A stretch of DNA of 64,000 nt from Lamellibrachia columna (GCA_963662155.1 OY759267.1:32592976-32656975), one strand, 5' to 3'. Counted from the first letter of the stretch, positions 38,725-50,519 are shown. Notes: a model not told the origin generated them from the sequence alone. A program made the numbers and translations.

Positions 38725-40150
38725 TTTGTATTAATATTTAAGAAAGGCAGTAGACACCTAGCGGCAAACTACAGGCCAGTTAGCTTGACGGCAGTGGCAT
38801 GTAAAGTCATGGAATCCCTGGTCAAAGATGCCATAATAACACACATGGAAAAAAACAAATTAATTGCAGACCAGCAGCATGGTTTCATTGCTGGGAGATC
38901 ATGTACCACACAACTAATCTCAACATTAGAAGACTGGACAAAAATATTAGACGATGGAGAATGTGTAGATGCAATATACATGGATTTAAAGAAGGCTTTT
39001 GACTCAGTACCACACCAGAGACTGCTCGCAAAGTTAAAAGGATACGGAATAAAGGGAAAACTTCTTAAATGGATTGAAACATTTCTCACCTTTCGCAAAC
39101 ACTGCGTATTAGTAAATGGAGCAGCATCTTCGTGGACGGAAGTAGTAAGTGGGGTTCCACAGGGCAGTGTCCTTGGACCTATTCTTTTTATACTATATAT
39201 TAATGATTTAACAAATGTTGTAATATGTGACATGAAGATTTTCGCAGACGATACAAAAATATATCACAAAACTTCAACGAGGCAAGATTGTATAAACCTA
39301 CAGAAAGACATAGATAGATTACAAGACTGGGCTGAAAAGTGGCAGTTAAAATTTCACCCAGATAAATGCAAAGTTCTAAGAATTGGACATGGGCACCCAG
39401 AATTTACTTATACTTTGACAACAGAAACAGGTGAAAATCCTCTGGAGTGTAGCCATGTAGAGAAAGACCTGGGCATCCTAGTTGATGACCAGTTAAAATT
39501 TACACAACAGGTACAGCAGGCAGTGTCAAAAACAAATAGATTGCTGGGTGTAATACGACGAACATATCGATACTTGGACAGGACAACCTTTCTACATTTA
39601 TATAAGGGACTAGTCCGTCCTACTTTGGAATATGGAGTGGTAGTCTGGTCACCACAGTACCAGCATGATATTGATGCTCTGGAGGCTGTCCAGAGAAGAG
39701 CTAGTAGGATGGTCCCAGTACTGAGACATTTAGATTATGAATCTAGATTAAAGGCATTAAATTTACCAACACTGACCTATCGTCGTTTACGAGGAGATAT
39801 TATTGATGTGTATAAATACTTGCATGGCATTCTTACTTTTTCGCACGATATGTTTAACAAAGACTTGTACGAAGGCACACGGGGTCATTCTCTAAAGTTG
39901 TTCAAGGACCGAAGTAAACGGGAATTAAGGAGGCATTTCTTCAGCCAGAGAGTCATTAATATTTGGAATTCACTTCCGGACACCGTCGTCACTGCACCGT
40001 CAGTAAATACGCTTAAAAATCGACTAGACAAACACTGCCGAAACCAGGCAGTCAAATATGACTACAAAGCCACACTAAGACTAACTAAGAGCGGTACATA
40101 GGCAGATTTTGCCTGAAGACCGAAGAGGATATGTATGTATGTATGTATGT
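38725..40150 (+). CDS. CR1/Jockey-like LINE reverse transcriptase (5'-truncated insertion)
   Basis: The frame is open from upstream IFKKGSRHLAANYRPVSLT (about 38,740) through a 438-residue stretch ending at TAG 40,099-40,101. Motifs counted from the Met at 38,785: ADQQHGFIAGRSC (28-40), AIYMDLKKAFDSV (63-75), VVSGVPQGSVLGPILFILYI (120-139), intact FADD (153-156), then a C-terminal thumb/connection region with ETRGH-like GTRGHSLKLF and VINIWNSLPDTVV. No stops interrupt it, so the insertion is fairly young. The endonuclease and ORF1 are missing, so it cannot transpose alone. The 3' end carries (ATGT)n at 40,128-40,150. It lies inside the TIR transposon. Confidence 0.92.
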
Positions 40151-40719
40151 ATTGTAATATATAATGTATTGACTTCATTGTTTGTGTGAGCACATTTTAT
40201 GTGATCAAGCCCTTTGTGTTTAATCTGTCTGATGTTTCATTATCAACACTTGTTAACTGAAATGTTTGAAAGCGTGATTTCATAGTTTGTGTGAGCACAT
40301 TTTATGCTTTTAATCTATCTGGTGTTTCATCAGCAAAACATGCTAACGTAAATGTTTGATAGCATCACTTCATTGTTTGTGTGAGCACGTTATATCAAGC
40401 CCTTTATTCAATTAATCGTCTTAAGTTAATTGAGCATATCACAAGTTGCAAAGAGGTGTCATTAACGTTTTCGGCTCTATTGTCCCACGTCAGTAGCTGA
40501 TTTCTAAGAATAGTAGTTTCGGCCCACGGCGTGATTCAGGAAAAAAATACTTAATATGATTACGCACAGAAACATATTCACAACCTAATATAACAATTAT
40601 CTCATATAAAATAACAGAATGCAGTCCAGCAACACAACGCCAGAAATATTGACAACGAATGGAATTTCTGTCTTTATTAACAACTACCAAAACATAATTT
40701 TCCAAAACTATTACAACAC

Positions 40720-41290
<571 letters not shown>

Positions 41291-41899
41291 CATGCCACAA
41301 TGCGGAGAAGCCATGACAGGACGAACGCGTTATTTACAATCTGGGAGCGTCTCGTCAAGGCCGAACGTAACGAAAGGGAAACGCTGCGTTCCTTGAGCCG
41401 ACTGACAAAAATAGCGAACGTAATAAACACTTGGTTCGAAAACAATAATAATACTGTAGCGTACAATATTTCGCTAAAACACGCAAACAGTTGAAACTGG
41501 GGAACGTAATAAATAAGTAGTATTGGTTCTAAAACAATAATAATGTAGCGCATGGCGTTTCGTTAAAACACTGAAACAGTTGTAGCGTATAACATTTTGC
41601 AATTACAATACTCTATAAACAACAATTGACTCGAAAACAATAATACTGTAGCGTACAACAAGTCAACAGCATTTCGCTAAGACATGCAAACAGTTGAAAA
41701 TAGCGAAGAATTCGTTAGTCGTTTCGGCCCACGTCGCCCGCTGGCACCGGTTGCATACACGGATGGTTCGGCCCATGTGAGCGAAAACACTTCACGGTTC
41801 ACCGGTCGCGCCGTTGGATGGTTCGGCCCATGGGCCGAACCCGTTATGGGCCGAAACATCCGACACCCATTCCTAGTTGCATACCCTTTTATATATATA

Positions 41900-43160
41900 T
41901 AGTGGATATGATATATACAGTGGATTTGATATTTTGTCTCCGACAACTACAAGAAAATTGCATTGAGCAGGACCGACCACTATACATGGTATTTGTCGAC
42001 TTCACGAAGGCGTTTGATACAGTCGGAAGGGCCGGGCTATGGCAGCTACTGAGGAAATATGGATGCCCAGAGAAATTCACAACCATGATCGAGGGTCTAC
42101 ATATGGGAATGATGGCGAATGTGAGTGTTGGAGGGGAAGTCTCGGAAACGTTCGGTGTTACCAATGGTGTCAAGCAAGGCTGTGTACTGGCCCCCACGCT
42201 CTTCTCCATCTTCCTATCAGCAATGCTCGTCGAGGCTTTCCGAGGCATGGGAGATGGCGTCTATATACAGTCTAGACAGAGCGCTGACCTATTCAACGTC
42301 GCACACTTCAGAGCGAAGACCAAGACTACCCAGATACTTGTGAGAGAGCTGCTATACGCAGATAACAGTGCACTGGTTGCCCACTCTGCTGAAGAGATCC
42401 AGAGAATAGTGGATGCTTTCTCCGATGCATCAAAAAAGTTCGGCCTGAAGATTAACATCAAGAAGACGGAAGTGCTGTACCAACCCAACTCTACAAGAAC
42501 CCGAGAGGAGGATATCATGGTTGATGGAAACAAGCTGAACTCTGTTCCGGAATTCACCCACCTCGGAAGCGCTATATCAAGTGATGGACGCGTTGATGCT
42601 GAAATACAGAGGAGGATGGCCAAGGCTAGTGCATCTTTCAGCCGATTACGCCAGAGACTCTGGAACAACCACCATGTGTCCACGCGGGTCAAAGGCAAGA
42701 TCTACCGCGCAATTGTGCTATCCACCTTACTATACGGAGCCGAGGCCTGGACAGTGTACAGACGACAGGTGAAAAAGCTGCATGCCTTCATGATGCAACA
42801 TCTGTGTTCGATCATGAGGCTAACCTGGAAGGACAAAGTGACAAACAAGGAAATACTCGGTCGGATAGGGCTGCCCTCTATGGAAGATCTTCTGATCAAA
42901 AAGAATCTCCTATGGACTGGACACCTCATGAGGATGTCATCAGACAGGCTACCAAAGCAGATCCTCTATTCTCAATTGTCTTCTGGTCACAGACAGAGAG
43001 GACGCCCTCATCTTCGGTTCAAGGATACCATCAAGAGAAACCTCAAGCTGAGAGACATAAAGACCGACTCATGGACATCACTCTCACAGCAGAGAACTAA
43101 ATGGAGTGCGACGGTCAAAAAATGAAAGCAGTCTTTGTCGCATAGCGACTGACAGCATGA
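41900..43160 (+). pseudogene. RTE-like LINE reverse transcriptase, catalytic YADN
   Basis: The RT frame starts within the fingers (VDLIFCLRQLQE, about 41,920) and stays open to TGA 43,123-43,125. Motif A is YMVFVDFTKAFDTV. Motif B is TNGVKQGCVLAPTLFS. The catalytic box at 42,355-42,366 is YADN, the second Asp replaced by Asn. The thumb region includes LLYGAEAWTVYRRQ and the C-terminal LLWTGHLMRM box. The 3' end is short and finishes in (GAT)n at 43,157-43,169, as in RTE-type elements. An upstream Met at 41,818 lies inside the TIR of the neighbouring transposon, so the first ~30 residues of that longer frame are not LINE sequence. 5'-truncated and catalytically dead. Confidence 0.9.
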
Positions 43161-43230
43161 TGATGATGAGTTACAGGGGCTCAAGCTGATTCAGTTGCCC
43201 GTGATTGGCATCAATAAGAGTGGACAGCAG

Positions 43231-44194
43231 CTTCGATGCTGACAATGCCAAGATCTACTCCAGGCATTTCACAGATGATTGTTTCAAACATGGTAAGTTT
43301 CTTGGTATTGTAATTAATTGGTTAATAACTGCTCAGTGATGTTGCAGATTTACATATATACTGGTTAAAGAGCCTGAATCAGTGAGTAACTGTGTCACTG
43401 TGTGTAAAGTTCTGTAAAGACTAAAGGCTAAGCTAAGTAGGCCCAACATGTATGTCTGTTTTATAGGTATAATAATATCAAAAAGTGTCTGTCTTCGCTT
43501 ACTCTAGCTGCAGATAACTATATGAAATTATTTTCACAATCACGATTCTTCACAGGCACAGTTTCGGGGGTGGGGTGGGGGGGGGTAGTAGCTCAGCTGT
43601 TAATAATACACAGTGCTGAAGAAACTGAAATATTAAATACCAAAAATAATACAAAATGACAATGGCAACAATGAAACAATAGCAGTAAGAATAGTAATAA
43701 TTATGTGTATTATATATATATTTACATAACACAAAAATAACTATATATTTTTTTTGTACAGGTCCAAGTGGAACTCGAAGAACATTGATACTTGGAAGTT
43801 TGCCAACCCTATGGATGCCTTCAAAGTCTGTAGATACACCAGAAACAACCCGACAGGAGCCTGTAAGTGTTGCTCAATTACTGTTTGCACATTGAAGGTA
43901 TCCTGTCTTAATCAAATGTGTTTTCTTTTACTTCTTTCTGCTTTGACTATTTATCTTTTCTTGTCCTTTTTTTGAATTTGGTATATTTGATTGTCTAATC
44001 TGTGATTTTCCTTTGGGAAAATCAGGCACTTCCTCTGAGGACAACCAGTTGTGACAGCGCCACACTACCTAGTCTATTAATTAATTCCTAAGGAAGGTAT
44101 TTTTTTCATAAACCAATCCTAAGACAGTAGTTTTGTCGTTTTTATGTTTCAGTCATACAGAGAGCCACCGCCAGAGTTTGATCATGTTGCATAG
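43231..44194 (+). pseudogene. Decayed THAP-domain gene, three exons
   Basis: Exons 43,231-43,292, 43,762-43,862 and 44,153-44,194 have good acceptors (GACAGCAG, TTTTTTTGTACAG, TTTATGTTTCAG) and GTAAGT donors, and join in one phase. The product reads NAKIYSRHFTDDCFKHG, then PSGTRRTLILGSLPTLWMPS, then a Pro-rich tail to TAG 44,192-44,194. SRHFTDDCF and LGSLPTLWMP match the C-terminal half of a THAP zinc finger (the C-x2-H site and the AVPT-like box). The zinc-binding Cys before SRHF is Tyr (TAC), and no N-terminal CxxC half is found upstream, where the RTE-like LINE ends. I call it broken rather than functional. THAP proteins bind DNA and many derive from P-element transposases. Confidence 0.55.
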
Positions 44195-44387
44195 TTCAAC
44201 TTTGAAGACATTGGCAAAGTTCGGCTTCCATGGTGCATCACAGAAACTCTGCAAAAACTATTAAACTTGCAGTTGTTTTGGACAGTGTTGTCAAGCCGCA
44301 AGAAACCTCTACCTGGCAATTACATAAAACGGTTTATTTTTAACCACAACTGTTATTTAGCAATATGTATTTGAAGTTGTGATTTGT

Positions 44388-44410
44388 CATGATACAGTTC
44401 CTGTATCATG
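44388..44410. repeat. Perfect 10-bp stem hairpin
   Basis: CATGATACAG, spacer TTC, CTGTATCATG. It stands alone in 44,195-45,062, which otherwise shows no gene. Confidence 0.8.
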
Positions 44411-45062
44411 CTCACACATGGGTATACAAACAAAACACTCGTTAGTGACCCCCCACACACAAATTGTGGTCTGGAATTTGCATTATTACCATGCACGCAT
44501 GCCATAATGCAAAAAGGCATACACCTTTGAAGCAAAGTGGATAACAAAGCTATGGAAGCCGTCGAAGGCTCAATGCTGAAGGTCTGATACTGGGTGGACG
44601 GCTTCCTGATGTCTGCACAGGGTCTTGTCCCTCACCAGCTTCTCGAGTGTGACTGCAGCTAGGAAGCTTAAACAAATAAGGTATTCAACATCAGGAATTA
44701 AGTATTCAATGTTCAACATTACTCAACAGTATTTGTGCAATAAAATAAAATATATAATACGCTTTGTAATAAAACATTACATAATTATATATTTTGAATT
44801 AAATCTTAATTATATATTTTGAGTTAAATCTTACATTACTTTATTAATGAAGAGATTATGTACCATGTGATGATGGTTGTTAGAACATTCGCACGCACAC
44901 ATGCAAATATTAAAAGTAGTAGTATCCATCAGGCATGAGAATAGGGTTGGTGGTTTTTAAAAAGTTGTTCGCCTAAGGGTAGCAATTTTGTGTGATGGCC
45001 AAAGACCGGCAGTGTTTTGCTACACTTTCACTGAAATAAGCCATATACGTTTCCCCTTGATA

Positions 45063-46021
45063 TCAATCAGTCAGATAGTTAGGCCTACCTGCTCTCTTTG
45101 TCTTGGAGATGACTGTTGTTTGTCGCTTCTTGGACTTGGTCTTGGGTGTACGTCGAACATTCGACGCAGAAAATGTTGTTGGGATGACATCTGGCTTGAA
45201 GGAACGTCTTTTACGGTACGATAGCCTATGGCTATGCTCGGCCATCAGATTTATAGCTGCACTTGATGTGGCCTATGGACAGAATCAATCAGTTATCTTA
45301 CAAAAGGTAGACATGCATGTTCAGATTACCCAGAAGCAGATAAAATCATATTACACAGAGGCGGAGAAAAATGTTGCCATAACTACTGTCTCTCTACTCC
45401 CTGCTGTCCTGACACAAACAACCGTTAATACAGAACATGCAATCCAATTCTTGGGATACACATCCACCTTAATTCTTCAATATGTTCTAAGAGATTAGAG
45501 CAAGTTCGAACAGCTATAGCTATTAATAATATTGCATTAAAACATGCGTGATCATTTCACACACAGGTGTGGCTAAAATGCCATTGCCATTGGTAAAAAA
45601 AACACGATTATTAATTCTACTGTTATTATTCAGTATTGTATTTACACTCACCTTGGACACATGGGGTTTGTTTATTTCCTTTGCTCTTAAGACCTTCACA
45701 TCAAGTTGATCATTCATTTGAGAAAAATGTTCCTGCACACACACAGAAGCTAAATTGTCATATATTAAGGAATGAGTCATTCAATTCCTAAGCTACTATA
45801 GCATATTAGCATATACTCAAACGCTGGCTGAGGCTGAGCCTGAGATGTCCCCTGCTAAAAATCCAGCCGCCTCAAAGGCATATCATTTAATAAATTCGCA
45901 CATTATTTTCTTGAAAGAAAGATATAGTCCATGCCTAGAGGTGCTTTCACTTAAAATGTAAACTGTACAACAAAATCAACATTTAACTTACCGCAAGAAT
46001 CGCACCGATGTCAAGCTCCAT
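45063..46021 (-). CDS. Three-exon gene model, 106-aa basic protein of unknown function
   Basis: Minus-strand exons are 46,021-45,992 (ATG and nine codons), 45,732-45,652 (27 codons) and 45,272-45,063 (69 codons plus TGA). All introns are phase 0 (259 and 379 bp), with donors GCG|GTAAGT and AAG|GTGAGT and acceptors CTGTGTGTGTGCAG and GATTCTGTCCATAG. The N-terminal part is acidic/neutral (MELDIGAILA, EHFSQMNDQLDVKVLRAKEI). The last exon is Lys/Arg-rich (RLSYRKRRSFKPDV, RRTPKTKSKKRQTTVISK) and suggests a nuclear or nucleic-acid-binding protein. CCGGAAGT, an ETS core, sits 15-22 bp upstream of the ATG (46,036-46,043), as in housekeeping promoters. AATAAA on minus lies near 44,838-44,843. No domain is recognised and expression is untested. 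Confidence 0.5.
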
Positions 46022-46035
46022 GTTGCGAAGTGAGA

Positions 46036-46043
46036 CCGGAAGT
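46036..46043 (-). promoter_or_regulatory. ETS-type site before the three-exon gene
   Basis: ACTTCCGG on the coding strand, 15 bp upstream of the predicted start codon. Inferred from motif and position only. Confidence 0.35.
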
Positions 46044-46174
46044 AAACAATACAAATTGTCGAGCCCAAGCAGCTAACACAAACTCCACCACATTCAATAA
46101 ATAACAACAGGCAATATTGTGTTAGTCAAAATGTATGCTTTGGTCATGCACCATACCAAAGTGTATGTTGCAAT

Positions 46175-46438
46175 TCAAGGTATTTCCATGCAATAGTAAA
46201 ACTTACATTTTTCGAGATGTGTTGAATCCTTCAGTTTTTTCAAAGTGTCGTCTGCTGTAGTCAATCTTATGCAGTTGTGTCTGTCAGCCCATGCTGAGTG
46301 ATGTCTTCGAATGTCGATTGATGTATAGCTCACAAGGTGGCACCATGTGCCAGTCATGGTCCATTGTCTGTTGGTGGTTTCTTGTATTGTGGTTGCAGGT
46401 CTATGAGTGATGAAACTGGGAGAAAGTAGAAAGTTCAC
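46175..46438 (-). other. Exon-like open frame downstream of the transposase relic
   Basis: On minus a polypyrimidine-AG (CTACTTTCTCCCAG, near 46,427-46,414) opens a frame containing TMTGTWCHLVSYTSIDIRRH that reaches a GTAAGT near 46,205. It could be another exon of the Mutator-like element or chance; I do not recognise the peptide. Confidence 0.25.
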
Positions 46439-46484
46439 ATTTGTTAGAAGTGTTCTGTTTTCTGTTTGTTTAAAAATCTACCCT

Positions 46485-47590
46485 CTACTTTCTGCTGGCA
46501 TAACTGTGATCAGCACACTTTCGTGATTGCAATGAATAAGGATGATCTTCCCTGTTTGCAGTTGGCAGTGTTGTCTTTCTGCGGCGACTCCTTGTGACCA
46601 CTGGCTTAACTACTGCTGCTGGCCTTTTCTTCCCTTTACGAGTAGATGGTTTGGGTTCAAGCTGACACTTCAGGTATCGATCTTCTGGACCGCGGTTTCT
46701 GTTTGAATCGAAGTAGTTCTGCATGCGCTTTAACTTGGTATGACGGATATGCAGACGCACTGATGATCGACGTTTGTATTGTCTCTGGTATTCCACCTCA
46801 TGCTGGATTTGCTTGACAGCTCTAGCGACCTGTTCACCTCTCGTAATAGGACAATATACATTCTCCAACTTGCGCAGCATTGAATTCCCCGCTCCATAAT
46901 TTATGCGATCGATCACTGAACTCACTCGTCCATGTGCATTTCTACTGAATTTAACATTCTTTGGCAATGAAGCACTGAATGATCGGTTAATGGATTCATT
47001 CTTGTCAGTTGTAAGTCTGTGTCATGTCATCTGGAGTGCTGAATTTCCAAGTCGCATTTCTATTAATCCTTCAAGTGTTGCTCGGTCTTCATCTGTCATA
47101 TTGAGTCGAGTCAGGCCACATGCCTTCAAATGCTGTGACCTTTTCCACCAGTTGTTTCGCTTACCTCCACGACAGACAATTCCATGTCACTGACAGTTCT
47201 GACATGAGCCAGAATAACAGTCCAGTGTTGCTTGGATTATCTTTGGCATCTTAGTAGTTATCATTATAATATCACCAGCATAAAGTGTGTGCATATCTAT
47301 GTAGATTTTCTGGCATCGTGTTCTTACATCCTTTGCAAACATTTTCTTGTTTTCAGCTCTCACCATGGCATTCTCTCCCAGGAACATTCTGGATGAAAAA
47401 AATGCTCTCATGATATGTCGGAACTGTGTCTGACCGAGATGTGTTGTGTCAGCCTGCCGTTCTGCCTCGATTGTTGGCATGGCATCCTGTAACCCATGAA
47501 ATGCTTTCACATCACCATATGTTGCAACGAATTTTAGTAATTTTAGTACGACTTGTTGCTGGGCAAAGCTCACTCCGATTTGACGGCCTA
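46485..47590 (-). pseudogene. Mutator-like transposase, C-terminal half, two in-frame stops
   Basis: A single minus frame reads from CIGRQIGVSFAQQQVVLKLL at about 47,590 to a stop at 46,485. It is interrupted only by TGA at 47,187-47,189 and 47,022-47,024. In order it shows GDVKAFHGLQDA, GSCQNCQ (stop), VCRGGKRNNWWKRSQHLKAC, GLTRLNMTDEDR, (stop) TTDKNESINRSFSASLPKN and FSRNAHGRVSSVIDRINYGA. A basic tail (KGKKRPAAVVKPVV, RSRRRK) ends in DHSYASRK. The NESINRSF...LPKN...FSRN...GRV series is what I recall for invertebrate Mutator-like transposase-domain proteins. The N-terminal half is absent because the element is cut at 47,590 by the duplicated block. Confidence 0.7.
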
Positions 47591-48399
47591 TGCATGTTAT
47601 ACATTTTGCTGTATTACAACTCGAACTAAGTCATATAAGAAACATTCTAATGAATAAATTGTTTATTTAAATGTTGTTATAACAGAAAAACGTAAAGTGA
47701 ACATGTTTCAAGAGTTCACACCACAAATTCGGCCGGATGGGTTTACCAACTGTATAAACGGGTAGACGTGTTGTCATAAGAGGTTGCTAGCTCAACACAT
47801 AGGGGTTGTCAGTAGTTTGGGTGGAGGACTACATCATGGTCTGGGGGCCGACAAACCTCTCCCCTGAGAGCTGCTCGATACGCAACTATAAGAGATTCGG
47901 TGACTGTGGATTGGTCTCTCCACCGACCGATAGGAGGTGCAACCAAATAGCTGATAATGGCTAAGTGTCACTCACGTCATTGGTCTCTTATTTTTTAAAC
48001 AAAAGAATATCGATCGTTATATATTCAGATTCGGTTTATTATTCTCGATTCGCATTAGTTGATCAATCGGCATCAGTTTTATTGTCATCGTACCAAATGT
48101 CTGCCAATCCTTAATCAATTACATGTAAATTATTACGTTGATTTCCTTCCTTGCATTTTAGTAACTCGATGCTTTCATTATATCACTCTACATCACTTAC
48201 AAAACAAAAAGGCTATATAATGTTAGTGTTTTATGGCACTCCATAGAGCACAATGTGATGATGGCGCTATGTAGATATCATATTTTATTATTATTATTTT
48301 GGTGGTGACGTTCTCGAAACACCAGTGCCAGCAGCATATTAATATTTTACGAAAACTCCCAATTTGTTGGAGTTATGTGATTTTGACGAAACTTAACTT

Positions 48400-50160
48400 A
48401 ACAAGATTTAACAAGATTTAACAAGATTTGCCATCCAAGCCAAAGGCCCAGATGGCAAGTGGACAAGAAAGCCATTGGCTTATCGAGAGTCCAACAATGT
48501 TCACCTACTTATAACCCGCCCTCCTGATATATGTGTCAACCTTGTTTTTAAACATATTCACGCTGCTAGCAGTTACACAATCTGTAGACAATTTGTTCCA
48601 TTCATTTATTGTCCTCTGTGAGAACGAGTGCTTCCTGATGTCCAATCTACATTGATCCTTTACTAATTTTACCTCATGTCCTCTAGTTCTGCTATCCTTC
48701 TTGAGTGAGAAAAACATATTTCTATCAATAATTTCATACCCATTCAATATCTTAAAAACTTCAATCTGATCTCCTCTTAACCTCCTTGTCTCTAGAGTTG
48801 TTAAACCACATTCTTTCAGGCGTTCTTCATAACTAAGGTCTCTCAGTTCTGGAATCATTTTAGTTGCTCTCCTTTGTATGCGTTCAAGCGTATCTATATC
48901 CTTCTTACGATATGGTCTCCATGCTTGTATACAGTATTCTAAATGAGGTCTAACTATTGCTTTATAAAGAGGTATAATTAACTTTTTTCCCTTGTATGTT
49001 ATGTTTCTTCTAATCAATCCAAGAATTTGATTACCCTTTGAAGCTGCAATACCACACTGCTCTGAAACTTTCATATCAGCGCTTATTGTAACTCCTAAGT
49101 CCTTTTCTTTTACAGTAGTACCCAGAACAGTATCTCCCATTTTATAGTTTACATTCAAGTTCCCATGTCCTGTATGTAGGCATTTACATTTCCCAAAATT
49201 TAACAGCATCTGCCATTTCTCAGACCATTTCACTAATCTGTCTAGATCGTTTTGTAAATGTTGTTTATCACCATCAGTATTAACCTTTCTAAACAGTTTT
49301 GTGTCATCCGCAAATTTCAGTACGTTACTTGTTATACTGTCGTCCAAGTCATTGATATAAATTAAGAATAATATAGGTCCTAGTACTGACCCTTGAGGTA
49401 CCCCACTCAAAACCGATTTCCAATTTGAAACTTCTCCATCTACTACAACTCGTTGTCTTCTGTCAGTCAGCCATTGTTCTATCCAGTCAGTTATGCTATC
49501 CCCGATACCATGGGCTTTTAATTTAAGTAGCAATCTTTGATGTGGCACTTTGTCAAAAGCTTTCTGAAAATCTAAGTAGATAATATCTACTGGCGATCCC
49601 ACGTCTATCCACTTAGTGATTTCTTCCAAAAAACATAACATATTTGTTAAGCATGACCTTGCTTTAAGGAATCCATGTTGAGATGAATTTAATAATTTAT
49701 GCTTAACGAGGAAGTCCACCATATGGTCTTTAATTAACCTTTCTAATAATTTACAAATCACTGACGTTAAACTCACTGGTCTGTAATTCTCTGACTTATT
49801 TCTCGAACCCTTTTTAAATAATGGTATGATGTTTGCTTCTTTCCATTCAAACGGAACAACTCCCTCTTTTAATGACAAGTTGAATACTCTTGCAAGTGGT
49901 ATACTGATTTGATCTACTGTTTCCATTAGTAATTTTGGAGGAATCCCATCCACTCCCGGTGATTTGTTATCCTTCATTGCCCTTATTTTCTTAGCTACCA
50001 ATTCTGGAGTTACAACTAACGGTCCTAAATATTCAGATTTAGCCCCCTGAAATTTAGCATCAGCAACTGGTAATGAACTAATATCTTCCTTGGTAAACAC
50101 TGAACTGAAGTAACCATTTAGGTCTTCCGCCATTAAAAACCCCTGTGATATTATATTTCC
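48400..50160 (-). mobile_element. CR1-like LINE insertion with 4-bp target duplication
   Basis: Copy B reads straight across the site (TTAACTTGTTCAC). In copy A the element is bounded by ACTT at 48,396-48,399 and 50,161-50,164. The minus 3' end carries three tandem AAATCTTGTT-type units, the short terminal repeats expected of CR1-like elements. The 5' end is truncated. Confidence 0.92.
48505..50133 (-). CDS. CR1-like reverse transcriptase, intact 542-aa frame
   Basis: It begins NGYFSSVFTKED. The fingers include NKSPGVDGIPPKLL (57-70), FKKGSRNKSENYRPVSLTS (106-124) and SSQHGFLKARSC (150-161). Motif A is IIYLDFQKAFDKV (184-196), motif B is SGVPQGSVLGPILFLIYI (243-260) and the catalytic FADD is at 274-277. 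The thumb and C-terminal region have LRGDQIEVFKILNG, RTRGHEVKLVKD and SFSQRTINEWNKLS. All RT residues I can check are intact and no stop occurs, so this is a young copy. The endonuclease is absent, so it is not autonomous. The frame is open upstream of the Met to the truncation point. It shares the RT layout, but not close identity, with the LINE at 38.7-40.1 kb. Confidence 0.95.
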   Translation of the reverse strand: MAEDLNGYFSSVFTKEDISSLPVADAKFQGAKSEYLGPLVVTPELVAKKIRAMKDNKSPGVDGIPPKLLMETVDQISIPLARVFNLSLKEGVVPFEWKEANIIPLFKKGSRNKSENYRPVSLTSVICKLLERLIKDHMVDFLVKHKLLNSSQHGFLKARSCLTNMLCFLEEITKWIDVGSPVDIIYLDFQKAFDKVPHQRLLLKLKAHGIGDSITDWIEQWLTDRRQRVVVDGEVSNWKSVLSGVPQGSVLGPILFLIYINDLDDSITSNVLKFADDTKLFRKVNTDGDKQHLQNDLDRLVKWSEKWQMLLNFGKCKCLHTGHGNLNVNYKMGDTVLGTTVKEKDLGVTISADMKVSEQCGIAASKGNQILGLIRRNITYKGKKLIIPLYKAIVRPHLEYCIQAWRPYRKKDIDTLERIQRRATKMIPELRDLSYEERLKECGLTTLETRRLRGDQIEVFKILNGYEIIDRNMFFSLKKDSRTRGHEVKLVKDQCRLDIRKHSFSQRTINEWNKLSTDCVTASSVNMFKNKVDTYIRRAGYK

Positions 50161-50475
50161 ACTTGTTCACACATTGGCAGCACAGTAGCAGTGAATGTCA
50201 TGAAGTTGTAGGATTTTTGATGGTCAAGTTTTCTACTAATCATGCAAAACGTTAACGTGACCACCAAGGGAAAATCTGCAGTTGTTCTGTTACTACAATT
50301 TAATAATAGGACAAAACTGCTGGCCTCGACAATTTGAGAATGTGCCATGTTTTTAATTAATCCGCCGCCAAATCATGTGTGACATAGTTTTAGTTGAGGT
50401 ACTTAGTCGTTTAACTATGCGTTGTGAGGCTGATGTGTTGTGTTTCGTGCTTCTAACAGGGCACTGGCAGTAAAG

Positions 50476-50519
50476 ATGGCCCTCCTGGCGGACAATTCAG
50501 AAGAACGGCAATTTATCCG
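50476..50519 (+). CDS. Short first-exon-like ORF (15 codons), duplicated at 59,839
   Basis: ATGGCC in good initiation context, open as MALLADNSEERQFIR, ends at a CG|GTAGGT donor. It is intact in copy B. The AAGATGGC context also resembles a YY1-type initiator. No downstream exon was found, so this is weak. Confidence 0.2.

Noticed and set aside
41818..41899. N-terminal extension of the RTE-like frame
   Set aside because: This part lies in the inverted repeat of the neighbouring transposon and in AT-rich sequence; frame continuity is fortuitous.
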